Source: Cryoendolithus antarcticus
Taxonomy: Eukaryota; Ascomycota; Dothideomycetes; Cladosporiales; Cladosporiaceae
Direction of reading: 5' to 3'
NCBI GenBank assembly: GCA_002077065.1
Contig: NAJO01000001.1
Coordinates: 1,364,001 to 1,428,000 of the forward strand
Length of the DNA stretch: 64,000 nt
Shown: piece after piece, positions 10,250 through 20,569 of the stretch
Layout: every line of letters starts with the position of its first letter
Numbering within the stretch: position 1 is the first letter of the stretch
The notes under the pieces: model-generated
Told to the model about the DNA's origin: nothing
The model's input: only the letters and a program-made list of their open reading frames with translations
Databases searched by the model: none
Translations under genes and position numbers: made by a program

Positions 10250-10842
10250 CATCTTGCTATACTGAGAGTGTAGCGTAAGTCGCAGGCGCGAGCTCGGGCT
10301 TGTAAGTATTGTTATCCTTTGCCATCTACAGAAATCTGGACAAGGCAACTGGTTCCCGCTGTTGATGGTGAAGCGTTTCCGCAGACAAGGCGCAGTCGAC
10401 CAAAGCACTGCAGCGCGGCCCGTTTGCTGCACCTATTCAACAACTGCCGAAACACAAACAACACACTGATTGAGCGCCCTCAGCAGCTGAGATTCAATGG
10501 ACTGGAAGGTCAAGGACAATATTGTGCTAGGCGCCTGCACTGCCCAGCAGGTTGGCGAGCCTTGGCGCATCGCCCTCGCTCAGTCACAGACAGAAAGTTA
10601 ACCACCACCCATACAACGAGCCGATAGAAGCCGATCTACACGTCGGACTGCAAGACACCCACGATAAGATCAGTGCGGGGAAAGAGTAATGTACGGGAAT
10701 ATGTGGCAATCTCTTCGTTAATGCCATCGTCTGGTCTTGCTTTCTTGTCCGTTGTACTTCAAGCAATCTCCTACGTTCCTACGCTATCATCATTATATTG
10801 CCTTCCAGCAGTTACCTCCTGATCTCAGAGCCACGCATACGA
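10250..10842. other. Intergenic stretch between ML copy 1 and phosphodiesterase gene
   Basis: About 590 bases with only short, overlapping open frames. It may include 5' sequence of ML copy 1 and the 3' UTR of the phosphodiesterase gene. Nothing else is supported. Confidence 0.4.
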
Positions 10843-12432
10843 CTACCAGAACCCCGGTAGGACCTGTGTTCCCTCCTTCACAGCACCTTGCAAAAGACTT
10901 GCTTGGATGCCAAGCGCATGAAGCACAGTAGGAGCAACCTGCGTCGTCGCGACCCTTCCATCGAACACATGCTTGCGCAGCCTCGGATTACTCACAAAGC
11001 AAGCCACCTGCCGGTCATCACTGCTAAGTCCGCCGTGCTCAGCTACCTTGGCGTGACTATTCGTGTAGATGATTCCAGGCTCCGGCTGTACAATAATATT
11101 TGGAACAGCAGGATCTGTCGCTGGATCGCCGAAGCCGGAAGCAGTAAGGTTGGCACCCCAAATGACTGAACGAATTTTACCTTCAGCTGCGTGAGCTTGG
11201 AGATTGGCAGCTGCGATTGCTGTATCTGCGGCGTTCTCGAGAAAGATCAGAGCAATGTCGTCGCTGGTCTGGAAAGCCACCGGGACACCGGTGAGGTTCG
11301 TGATGAGTTTTGGGTCTACTGTGCGGTAAAGGTGACGATCGATGGGAGCTTGACCATGCTTGGATGCCACGACTATGAGCGTATCTTTAAGCAGACCCGT
11401 GGCTTCGAGCTCGTTGACAACAGCGCCTATGGACGCATCGACAAAGCTCATCGCCCGGACGATGGCGGGGCTGAAAGAGCTTTGCGAGTCTGCCAAACGT
11501 CAGCGATGTAGACATTGACGAGCTATTTGTATGGGGCTGATCTTACCATTGTTGTAGCCCACTGTCTTTTGGGCGACGGACAGCGCCTGAAAGTTGCCGC
11601 CAAACAACGCGGGCGTAGTGGTCAAGGGACCATCGAACACAGTAGTGTTGACTGGCGTCGAAGCCTTGATCCAGTCGAGCCAAGCATCGACGTGGAGCTG
11701 GTCGTAGGCGATGGTAGCGGCTACTGTGTTCGCCACGACAGCGATCTCCGGGAAGTATCCGACTGTCAGGCCAGTGCCGCTAGGACCACGGACAAGGTCG
11801 TATGCGGGATGCTTGTCGGCGTAGGCGGTCTGCAAGCCTTTCGAGTGGACGACCTCAAATATCGTATTCACGCGCAGGCGTTGATGCGGGTAGATCTCCT
11901 GGCATTTGCCGTTGACGAACGCCTGTGGAAGGTTGGCAGGATCGATACCACCAGAGAACAGCTGTGTTGGGTCGTAGTCTTTTGTCTCATCATACACGAC
12001 TTTGACATCGTCAGTAAGTCTTCCATCCGCTACACTTGCATGCTACGGCCGGACAATACCTTCGGCACCGGCTGGACCGGTACAATTGCTCCCTGGATCG
12101 TAGAATGTTCGATCCCAAGTATCGTCATACCACACCCCTGTCGTCTTTGGAGTTGCACCTGTAAACTGAGCGAGCGAGCCCGGAAAGGAGTCAGAAGGTG
12201 CGCTCGTCCACGCATCGGTATACTCGTATCCGGTCTGTAGTAGCTTGGAGATGTTGCTATTCGGGCTGAGGGCCACCCATTTCGTGACATCGCTGCTATG
12301 CATGCCGTCAACACTGATTGCCACGACATGATTGTAGGCATTTCCTTCATGGTGATAGCCTGGTGGCCCATGATGCCAGTCATGTGGCGCTGCTGCCGCA
12401 GTGAAGATGAGACTGAAGAACAGGGTTGCCAT
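10843..12432 (-). CDS. Secreted type I phosphodiesterase / nucleotide pyrophosphatase-like (alkaline phosphatase fold)
   Basis: Three exons, 12432-12060, 11999-11547 and 11489-10843, encode 490 residues; introns are 60 and 57 bases and phases match. The signal peptide is MATLFFSLIFTAAAAP, so it is secreted or walled. The alkaline-phosphatase-superfamily layout is visible: metal-binding VAISVDGM (about residue 40), the nucleophile region APSDSFPGSLAQFTG, ADKHPAYDLVRGPSG, VVASKHGQAPID, and HAKVAEHGGLSSDD near the C-terminus. The usual SDHG metal motif reads SKHG here. Substrate is unknown; phosphodiester or pyrophosphate hydrolysis is the family expectation. It sits between the two broken ML-domain copies, all on the minus strand, so the three may descend from one duplicated segment. 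Confidence 0.8.
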
Positions 12433-12930
12433 TGTGCTGGTGATCCTGAGAGGTCAAGACTGGATGAGAGAAGCTTTACCTTGCCAGAGCATCAAGCATG
12501 GCGCCCACGCTCTACTTATGTCGTACTGACCGCTTGTCACTGACTACATATTTGGCAAGACTGTCCTGTGGGATGATGTCCGCAGATGAGTGCCTTGCGC
12601 GTCCGACGAGCGGGGAGCATGTCACTCGTCTGCCACGTGCTACGGTCCCGCGCTGTAGTGGTCTCAAGGGACGTAACATCACTCGACTTGCTTTTCAAGA
12701 TGACCGATGAGGCGTTTTGTCGACTTCGGCCTCTGACGTCGTCAATGTGGAATGTCATTGAAGATCTGCTGCTAAGATGCGTTCCTTGCAGTGCGTGAAG
12801 TACGACCATTGACTTCGTGACTCGTGTGCGTTATGAGTCTCTTTGTGGTACTTAGGCATCTCAAAGTACAAAATCGGCTACCGAATCTCGGCATATGGAC
12901 TACCAGTGTCAAAGGAGCCTTGCGGCTAGA
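12433..12930. promoter_or_regulatory. Upstream region of the phosphodiesterase gene
   Basis: Roughly 500 bases between the start codon at 12432 and the 3' end of ML copy 2. No gene is seen; it should contain the phosphodiesterase promoter. No specific motif is claimed. Confidence 0.4.
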
Positions 12931-13560
12931 TCAATACGGCCATGTACAGTTGTACCCAGGACATGGCCCATATCCGTCATTCATCGATGGATTCTCGAAT
13001 CTCAAGCACATTTCAGCCATTACGCAGAAGATCCTCGTGTTGTCGGCAGTCTTTGCGCCGAATGTCACATTATACCAACCCTGAAACGCATGCATTAGCC
13101 TGGCTTTCGCTCGATTAGGAAGAGGAAGCTGTCCCTAGGGCCATTGAAGATCATCCTCCAGGCATACCCTGGGGCCATTATCAACCCAAAGCCTGGCTTA
13201 GGTAAGCACTGCCGGGCCGGCCGTCCTCCCAGAGGCTGTTGGATCTTGGTCATCTCGCACGAGTCCTCCATGTCGGACTCGCCAACAGGATCACCAGGCT
13301 TCGCCCCGAATTCTTTACAATGCGATCCGCAATCCACAGTCGCATTGATGGTCGCGTTATACCCGATGGGTCCCAGAAAAGACCCATACATATGGAATAG
13401 GAAGTCATCTTCACCGACCGATGTCAACAATGCACATGGTAGTGGTACTCTGCAGCTCTCACATGTACAATAGCTGTTTGGTGATATCGATGGACTCGAT
13501 CTGGTACAAGTCTGTGAATTGCGATTGCGGACAAAGGCGTAGAGGTGTCCCTCTCGGCAA
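12931..13560 (-). pseudogene. ML-domain (lipid-recognition) gene copy 2, splice sites lost
   Basis: Sister of the copy at 9482-10249. The pieces are LPRGTPLRLCPQS, DLYQIESIDI, EDDFLFHMYGSF, NATINATVDCGSHC, an intact middle with CEMTKIQQPLGGRPARQC, CLPKPGFGLIMAPGYAW, and WYNVTFGAKTADNTRIFCV, ending at the TGA 12931-12933. Here the exon bodies are open, but intron borders are damaged. The first intron's acceptor reads GTCG where copy 1 has CTAG, and the second intron's donor reads CCTAGG where copy 1 has CAGTACG. The frame also hits a stop upstream of LPRGTP. The lesions therefore differ from those in copy 1, suggesting independent decay after duplication. Confidence 0.6.
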
Positions 13561-13985
13561 GCCTCGTTAATGAAGCAAATCTAGACTCGGAATGTTGGCC
13601 TGGTCTGATAGTCGGAGCGCAGACGCCTTATTACATGCTAGCAGCATGCTGTACCCGAGTACATAGCACCTGTCGGTAAGACGCATGGTATGTGAGAACG
13701 CCTATTGCCGGTCGCGGAAGTGTGAGCAGAAATGGATCGCAGATCTCCGGCTGATGAATCCTGTCGCGTGAGGAGACACGGCTGCTTTAGCAAGAGTGAT
13801 GCCTGTCCGGGCAGCAGCATCGGAGACTCAGCGGCACAGCACGCAGATTTCTCCCAAGCGCGCGCTTAGCGAGGATGTCTCAGACATAATTGAGACTTCC
13901 TTTCACTGCAAACTTGTAGCGTAGGTTTGCGTTGAAGGTAGGTCAGGCTGTAATACTAGATGCTCTACGTGGTTGATCGCATCTA
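13561..13985. other. Intergenic, no gene seen
   Basis: Only short open frames. It may contain decayed 5' sequence of ML copy 2 and the 3' UTR of the rhodopsin-like gene. Confidence 0.4.
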
Positions 13986-15256
13986 TTAGCGTAGTGTCCG
14001 TGACCCTTGTCCTGGTCCAGAAGCAAGCATATCTAGAAAGCTCAGCCCTTCCACCTGGGGCGCTCCGTTGATCGTTGCGGCAATACTACTTCTTTGCATA
14101 ATCGTGAACGTGTCGCGGCTCTTCGACGTCGATGGCGAAGTCTGCTGGGAGTTCGTTGGCGGTGCGCAAAGCCTCGCACCCGATGTGCCACCATCCGAAG
14201 TCTCTACCATCGGCAAGCGCATGCAATGCTCTGGTACGGCGTGCTCCTCGAACATACTTGGAAAGTGCTTGGCCAGCAACGGCTTGTACGCTACGAGGCA
14301 GGCACAAATGATGCCGACGTTCGCCTCGACGATGGACCAGATGATCGCTTGGACACCGGACTCTGTGAACGCCGTTAGTGAACATATCTGCGCGACGAGC
14401 GTACCACTGCTTACCAACAAAGTTACCACGCTTAGCCTCTGTCCACACAGTCGCGAGCCTCACAACGCTCACTAGACAGAGGAAGAACCCCAGTAAGAAG
14501 ACTGCAACAAGGCAAATCTTCTGCTTTCTCGGCAGTCGCAGCTTAGTGACACCGGGTAGAGGCAATACCAGTACCAGGAAGTCGAGGCCGATGTTGATGC
14601 CAGCAGCTGAAAGCCAATAAGCCTCAGCACTCAGACAAGTCCCTGGGAGGTCCGGATGCCACAGCTTCGCCACTGGCCTACATAAGAAGGTCCCGCCAAA
14701 GATCGCCCATATCACAGCTGGCACCAGCAAAGCCATGAGGATCCAGCAGCAAGTCCGAGTCACTCGATCGCTGAAGATGCGTAGGTACTGCACCAGGATG
14801 GACGCTTTCGTGGCATTGACAGCCAGAGCCCAGATGTCGTTATTCGTGACTGCCAGCTTGGCAAGATGTGGATGGTCAATCATCCTGCTGTTGGAATAGA
14901 CACCCATGCCTTCGTGCAGCTCGGCGCCGATGATGGCGCACATGCACCAAGTCAGGACCTAAGTTGTCAGTTAGCTACTGAGACACTGCCTTGGGATTGG
15001 CATTGCTCACCATCGATAACAAAATCACCACATCATCTCTGCCCAAACACCGACTGATCTTCCATCTCGTGTACCATCGCAACGCCACCGCTATCGTTGC
15101 AAGCGCGGTGCAGGCTATCGCCGGCCCAAGTGCTTGCCAGCCGATCTCTCTCGTACCGAAGTCGACATTCTGCGGCGAGGGGGAGGTAGTCGCGGTGTCA
15201 TTGCTGCTCGCATCTCTTGCATCGACGACCGCCAGGTTGCGCAGTGGTACCGCCAT
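13986..15256 (-). CDS. Fungal rhodopsin-domain integral membrane protein (PTH11-related type)
   Basis: Exons are 15256-15011, 14958-14415 and 14362-13986 (388 residues); introns are 52 bases each with GTGAGC/GTAAGC donors and YAG acceptors. Seven hydrophobic segments can be counted: ALGPAIACTALATIAVAL, DDVVILLSMVLTWCMCAI, IWALAVNATKASILVQYL, CCWILMALLVPAVIWAIF, WLSAAGINIGLDFLVLVL, ICLVAVFLLGFFLCLVSV and IIWSIVEANVGIICACLV. The family signatures are the conserved aromatic/charged run after TM3 (YLRIF), CRPVAKLW, and EANVGIICAC in the last segment. The soluble tail is Ser/Thr-rich. Such proteins are very numerous in filamentous ascomycetes; some act as surface sensors, but no function follows for this one. 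The start at 15256 was chosen because the upstream in-frame extension is not membrane-protein-like. Confidence 0.8.
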
Positions 15257-15593
15257 AGGAAAAGAGCAAACGGAAGTGAAGTGAGAAAACGCGCATCCTT
15301 GTTTGGTGGAATGCCGCTGGCAAGCACTGCTGCGCAAAGAGGGCAAGCAACCGAGGTGGTGAGGGGGTAAGAGGGGTGTGTGACTGTGCTGGAGACTCTG
15401 ATACTTACCTTGTCGTCGGAAATGCTTGTGCACGGCGTCGCGCATGGCGTTGGTGTGGTATGGAATTATCGTGATTATGAGTGGCTAGAGTGTCGTTATA
15501 CTTCTGAGCTATCCATGTTCCATCCGAAGGGGACATAAAGGCCAGGCCTCGTTCTACGAGAACTCCATTTCGTTAGATGCTTTGGTGCAGTGT
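15257..15593. other. Short intergenic region
   Basis: About 340 bases holding the promoter of the rhodopsin-like gene and the 3' end of the HID1-like gene (both minus strand). No further feature seen. Confidence 0.4.
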
Positions 15594-18422
15594 CTATGCT
15601 TCCCTGACAGATCCCACAACAGGACTACTCGATGTCGATCCGCCTCCACCAAACCCGAGACCAGCCACTCTTCTAGCAATCTCGCCGCCAACAGCATCCA
15701 CGGCACCTTTCGGTCGTCGAAGACTGACACCCCCGTCAGCCCGTCGCTCGACCAAGAAAAGCTTCACGTGCGTGCCAGCCCAAAGTCCATTGCTACCCGG
15801 ATTATTGAGTCCGTCCGCGGCATATATGAAGCCCCAGAGCATGCTCAGATACCAACCGAGGGCAAGCGGCGACCAGTGGAAGTGCTGTACTTTCGGCGGA
15901 GACGGTGAGTCCGTCAGAGGAGAGCTCAGTGAGACTGCCGGTGGTGTTGGTATTGAAGTCGTGGATGAGAAGAGTCGTCGACGTAGAGCCGGATCTCGGT
16001 CGTGCTCGGCGGCTATGACTGTTAGTATCGTGTGGAGAGGCAGGTGTGGGAGCCACGTTTCCAGCCATTCGGGCGTGGGTGTGAAGGTCGAAGGCATGCC
16101 ACTACCAATAGCCGTCGTGGGTGTCGCAGGAGGCATGCTTGCTAGGCTCGTAGTCGAGGTGTTGCGAGATGTCTCGCGTGAGAAGCTACCTTGCCCGACG
16201 GGCAATTTCCCTCTCGCCTTCTCTGACATCGATCTCGACTGCACAGGCACTGCATCATCAACACTGCTTGCTCTCGAACCTCGGACATGACTTTGAGGAG
16301 CTGTCGGCCGCGTCATGTCGTCATCGTCTTCGTCGTCGTCATTCCCTATCGCGAAAGCACTGTGCTCGGGCACGTTACCAAGCGATGTTTGTCGTGAGTT
16401 CCCATTCGGACTTCGAGCGCCGTCGACGGAAGGTCGGTCTGTTGATACCCGGCGTACTGGGCTCATGATGCCGCTATTGCGATCCTTGCGCTCCTGAGCC
16501 ATACGATCCACTTCAGCTAGGGCTCCGTTGACGGTGAAGTTTCGCAAAGCCTCGAAACGCTTATGACTTCGGGCAATAATCTCTACGAATCGTCTATTAG
16601 ATTCGTACTGATGCTCTAGTATGGCGTTAAGTGACTCGAGTAGAGAGGAAAGCATTGTGTGATTGTCACCACCTGACAGCAGAAATGTTGGCGATGCTAA
16701 TGAGATGAAGAGATCGAGAAGCTTCGAGCTCGTGGCGCGCTGAAGATCTCGGACGTATGGCGCGATGTTGCTGATTATCGCTAGCAGCGCTGGGTAGACC
16801 GTCTCGAGTCGGCCTTTTGTAGTCGTCATGAGCGAATGCACGCTGGTAATGAGGTAGTCCGCGTATGAGCCGTGAAAGTTCGATATGCGAAGCACTGCGG
16901 GTAGTGATTCTTGTCCAATGAACGACTTATTAAGGCGGATCCCGAATGTCGACTCGACAGTCAATGTTTGCAGGATTAAAATCGCCATGCGAACGATGCC
17001 CTGTCGTGCTGGATCGTCCTTTGCGTCCATGGCGTAGTACAGTACAAGCACAAAGAAGTCGTGCGCGCGATCTGTGTCAATGATGAAGCTTCGAAATCGC
17101 TTGTTGCATTGCAGTAGCTCCCAGGACAAGACCAACATCTCAGGTGCCCATGGTACAGCTTTCGACGCTGTGGGTACATACGAGGCGACGCCAGATATTG
17201 GTTGCGATAGCACGACAGTGAGACCCTGCTGTATGAATTGGAAGTCCTCGACCCGATGCAAACGGCCGAGGGCCTTTCGAAATGCGTTCGGCTCGTCTCC
17301 GGGTACAGGGTAGATGATGAGCACGGTTAGTAATTGTAGCGAGTAAGTAACGAGCAGTTGCTTCGGGTCCTTTGTAATGGCCGACAGATCTAGTGGCACT
17401 CGCCATGACGCTGGATTGTACTTAAGCACCTGTGACTATCGTTAGCTGATCACTATCATCGCGGACGATCCTCTGAGTCCAGTGTACAAGGCCTGCAGCT
17501 TCAATCGACTCACTGTGTTGAGCAGGGAGCAAAGTAAGCTCAGCACGACCTGTCGACTGCTTTTTGTCGTGATATATGTCAAAGCTTTGACATCTGCCTG
17601 CGCCGCTACGTCTACCACGCTGTCAGCACCTGCTCTTGCGCCCACATGCACACGTGTAATCCGCAACTCACTCGGCATGATGTACATCGCCCGGCTACAG
17701 ACTACCAGCAGCAGCCTCAAAACCTCCATAGCATTCCTCTCATTTTCCTTGCTCATTCCAACACTCTGCTTGCACCCGATTCCACTCTGCCATATGCTGT
17801 ACGTTATGGCATTGTCCGCTTTTTCATTACCATCGCCTCGGCTCGGCAGCGTGAGTCCAGGTAAGAACAATGCATTGATGAGCAGATCCAGCAGCTCCTC
17901 TCCAAGTGGTCTCCCAAGACTGCCCTCTCCACTTCCCTCCGGCACTTTCTTACCTGGGTTCAGTCCATCGAACAACGGGCCACGGTGGTTGTATTTCGTG
18001 TCCCAGACCCAAGTCCCCTTCCTTTGCTGCCAGAAGAAAGCGTCCTCCCACGCCCTCAACCCCTCAACCTCCAACAAGTAAGGCAACAGCCTCGTCAAAA
18101 CCCTCACACAGTTCAACAGCTCCCTTCCCTCCTCATCGCCTTCCGCCTTTCCCCTCTCCACAACCTTTCTCAGCCTCCTCACAACAGCATAGATCAAGAT
18201 CTCTGCATTCTTCTGCGGCGCCGGAGTGTCAGGACTGCAGTGCGCGTCGAAGGCTGTGAGGGCACGGAGATCGGTAGGAGACCAAAGGGCGAAGACGTCA
18301 GAATCCGACTCGGGGAGAGTGTAGAAGCGAGACCACCAAGGATCGTTTGGAGGAATGTCAGGCGTGCCAGAGAGACGAAAGATGTCTTCTTTGAAGGCTA
18401 GCTTGCTTTCAGAGGCACCCAT
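15594..18422 (-). CDS. HID1/Ecm30-type (dymeclin-like) Golgi trafficking protein
   Basis: Exons are 18422-17672, 17605-17514 and 17429-15594, encoding 892 residues. The N-terminus is MGASESKLAFKEDIFRLSG, close to the HID-1/Ftp105/dymeclin start, where Gly2 is a myristoylation site. Helical repeats follow (LLNCVRVLTRLLPYLLE, VLSLLCSLLNT-VLKYNPASWRVPLD, TVESTFGIRLNKSF). The region around residues 600-760 is acidic and Ser-rich, a variable insert. In other fungi and animals HID1 proteins bind the Golgi and guide cargo sorting or the ubiquitin protease Ubp5 (family knowledge). The first intron (17671-17606, 66 bases, GTGAGT donor, CTGAC branch) is a multiple of three and open, so retention would add 22 residues. 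Removing it gives the more family-like MPTAQADVKALTY. The second intron is 84 bases. Confidence 0.8.
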
Positions 18423-18786
18423 TTTGGCCGTGGGTATTGGTGCATACCGTGGTGTCAACGAATCAGGACACCATTGAGTGCTAATGCAGATCCTTCACTG
18501 ACGACCGAAATCAGCAAAATGGTCCTCTGAGTGGTATGTTGTTGAGAACCAGGTTTCGTCCAATGTTGATGGTAGGTTGGCACATGTCAGCGACCCCAAG
18601 ATGCAGGGTCCTTTAGTCAGGCGGGGAGAACATCAAGGTGCGGGCCGCTGCAAATCACCCTGCCCAGCCTAATTTGCACAGCAGACGACGGAGAGAACAA
18701 GGCGTGGCGAACCTCACCGATCGCGAGTCTAGAGGCGCGAGCAGTTGAAGTGCCCATATGACACGTCAAGATGGCAAAACAAAAAG
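18423..18786. other. Intergenic between HID1-like gene and tRNA-Pro
   Basis: About 360 bases with no supported gene; expected to contain the HID1-like promoter. Confidence 0.4.
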
Positions 18787-18871
18787 GGGCTCCATCGGGA
18801 TTCGAACCCGAGGCCTGTCACAATCAAGACTCATTCCCAAAGCGACAATCATACCACTAGACCATAGAGCC
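18787..18871 (-). tRNA. tRNA-Pro (anticodon TGG) with intron
   Basis: On the minus strand the acceptor stem GGCTCTA pairs with TGGAGCC, followed by discriminator C. The D-arm is GTCTAGTGGTATGAT (A box). The anticodon stem GTCGC/GTGAC encloses loop TTTGGG, giving anticodon TGG. A 13-base intron (AATGAGTCTTGAT) lies one base 3' of the anticodon, the standard position. The T-arm has CGGGTTCGAATCCCG (B box). The gene is 85 bases with the intron, about 72 without it. Confidence 0.92.
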
Positions 18872-19127
18872 GATGGATAGCAACCTGACCTTACTGTTTA
18901 TTAAGTCAGCAAAAGCAATAAAGGCTTCCCAAAACGGACAGTCATCCCACATACAGGTTGTCAAGCGTAAAGCTTTCGACACAGTGTAGCTATCGACGCC
19001 GATACCGCTCGCTACAGCACCGCTGGCCATCAGTCCTCCGTACTCTTCGGCAATCTATGCATCGAACACCATCCCATGCAAAGCAAACCCCAGAACACCC
19101 TGCTAAAGGCACACTCCATTCAACCCT

Positions 19128-20333
19128 TCACCCCCACTTCTTCGCCTCCATCCCATCCGGCGGCGTAGTCTCCACCTTCGCCTTACTAACCTCCTCCCAA
19201 TTCGTACTCAGCGCCGTTCCATTACTCTCCGTATAACTCTTCATCATAGCCCGCTGCACCTCCGGCGAGCTGCCCTTGAACAGCTTCTTAAAGAAGTGGT
19301 TCGCTTCGTCGCCGCCTTCGTAGTCGTCGTCATCTTCGATCCCGCCGGACTTGTCTTCCTTCTCGGACTTTCCGAGGTCGTCGGTGATTTTGTCCCAGTT
19401 CTTAGGGCCGGATTTGGAAGAGGTGGGGTAGACTGGGCCGGTTGCTGGGACGGCGAAGACGGCGCGTTTGGCGAGATCGGCTTGGGGTGTTCCTGTGGAT
19501 GGGTCGTCGGCTCCTGCTGTCACTGGCTCGTCACTTTCCAGCTTCGACCATTTCTGACCTGGGGTGGCCTTAGCCAGAACGATTTCGATCTTCGTGGTCA
19601 GGACTCGGACGGTCGACTTGTCGGGCTGCACAGCTGCGAACAACGGATCCAGTGTGAAGTCGTAGTCCGAGTTGCTCGCAATGACGGGGAACGAGATGCT
19701 CAAAGATCGCTCCAAGATCTCCACCTTCGTACTCTCCTTCGGCACGCCCTTAGCTAGCAGAGTGAAGTACACGAACTCGTTGTTCTGATACCAGTCATGC
19801 CTGATCTTGTCGACGGGCGTCTGCTGTGGTAGCGGAGATGATGCTGCCACTTGATACGACACCGGTCCGTTCCCAGTCTTTCCCGATCTCCCACTCGTGT
19901 TCGCATCCAGCATCGGCACCTCAGACACCGTGACGTTCTTCCTCTCATCCCCGTCCTCCATCGCACTTAACTTATTCTCCGACTTCTTCAACCACATCGC
20001 ATGCGTCGACTCCTTCTCCTGCATCTTATGCACAATGCTCAGGACGAACGCAGCGTCCGCATAGCGATCCAGTCGAAATAATGCTATGCCTCGACGCAAC
20101 TGTGCCGTGACGATGAGCTCCCGCTTCTCGCGCTGCTCGGCGTATACCACTGCATGCTCGGCGTCGTTTAGTGACTCTTGAAGCTTGCCGGCTTTGAGGT
20201 ATGCCGAGGAGCGCTCGATGAGGTATGGGGGTGATGTGGGAGATTGTTGGAGAGCTGATGTGTAGGCTGCAATGGCTTCGTCGTATTTCTTGTCTTCCGC
20301 GAGCTTCTTGCCACGAGCGGAGTGATTGGCCAT
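19128..20333 (-). CDS. SGT1: SGT1 co-chaperone (TPR-CS-SGS)
   Basis: Intronless, 401 residues. The N-terminal ~115 residues are TPR repeats (ARGKKLAEDKKYDEAIAAYT, YLIERSSAYLKAGKLQESLN). The CS domain runs from about 180 to 270 (IRHDWYQNNEFVYFTLLAKG, VEILERSLSISFP, IEIVLAKATPGQKWSKLE). The C-terminal SGS region has YPTSSKSGPKNWDKI, an acidic run, then FFKKLFKGSSPEVQRAMMKS and NGTALSTNWEEV. SGT1 is a HSP90 co-chaperone that bridges to SKP1/SCF ubiquitin ligases and, in yeast, supports kinetochore assembly. All three modules are complete and length is typical. The start is the only Met before the first TPR. Confidence 0.95.
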   Translation of the reverse strand: MANHSARGKKLAEDKKYDEAIAAYTSALQQSPTSPPYLIERSSAYLKAGKLQESLNDAEHAVVYAEQREKRELIVTAQLRRGIALFRLDRYADAAFVLSIVHKMQEKESTHAMWLKKSENKLSAMEDGDERKNVTVSEVPMLDANTSGRSGKTGNGPVSYQVAASSPLPQQTPVDKIRHDWYQNNEFVYFTLLAKGVPKESTKVEILERSLSISFPVIASNSDYDFTLDPLFAAVQPDKSTVRVLTTKIEIVLAKATPGQKWSKLESDEPVTAGADDPSTGTPQADLAKRAVFAVPATGPVYPTSSKSGPKNWDKITDDLGKSEKEDKSGGIEDDDDYEGGDEANHFFKKLFKGSSPEVQRAMMKSYTESNGTALSTNWEEVSKAKVETTPPDGMEAKKWG

Positions 20334-20569
20334 GATGTGTCGCAGTCGAGTGTAGTTGCGAGGTATATGTATGTGCGATGTTCAGTATAAGTGATGGAGC
20401 TCAGTCAACAATGTAATATAAACGCCGGAAGCCTACAAGTCTAAAAGGCTTTCTGGGGTGCAGCTGTGGCGCGAGATGATCCCTGTCAGTGAAGCCTGAC
20501 CTTGTGAGTACCACTCAGTGAAGACAACGGCTTGTCTGAATAATCGCTATCAACGTGATCAATTGAACA

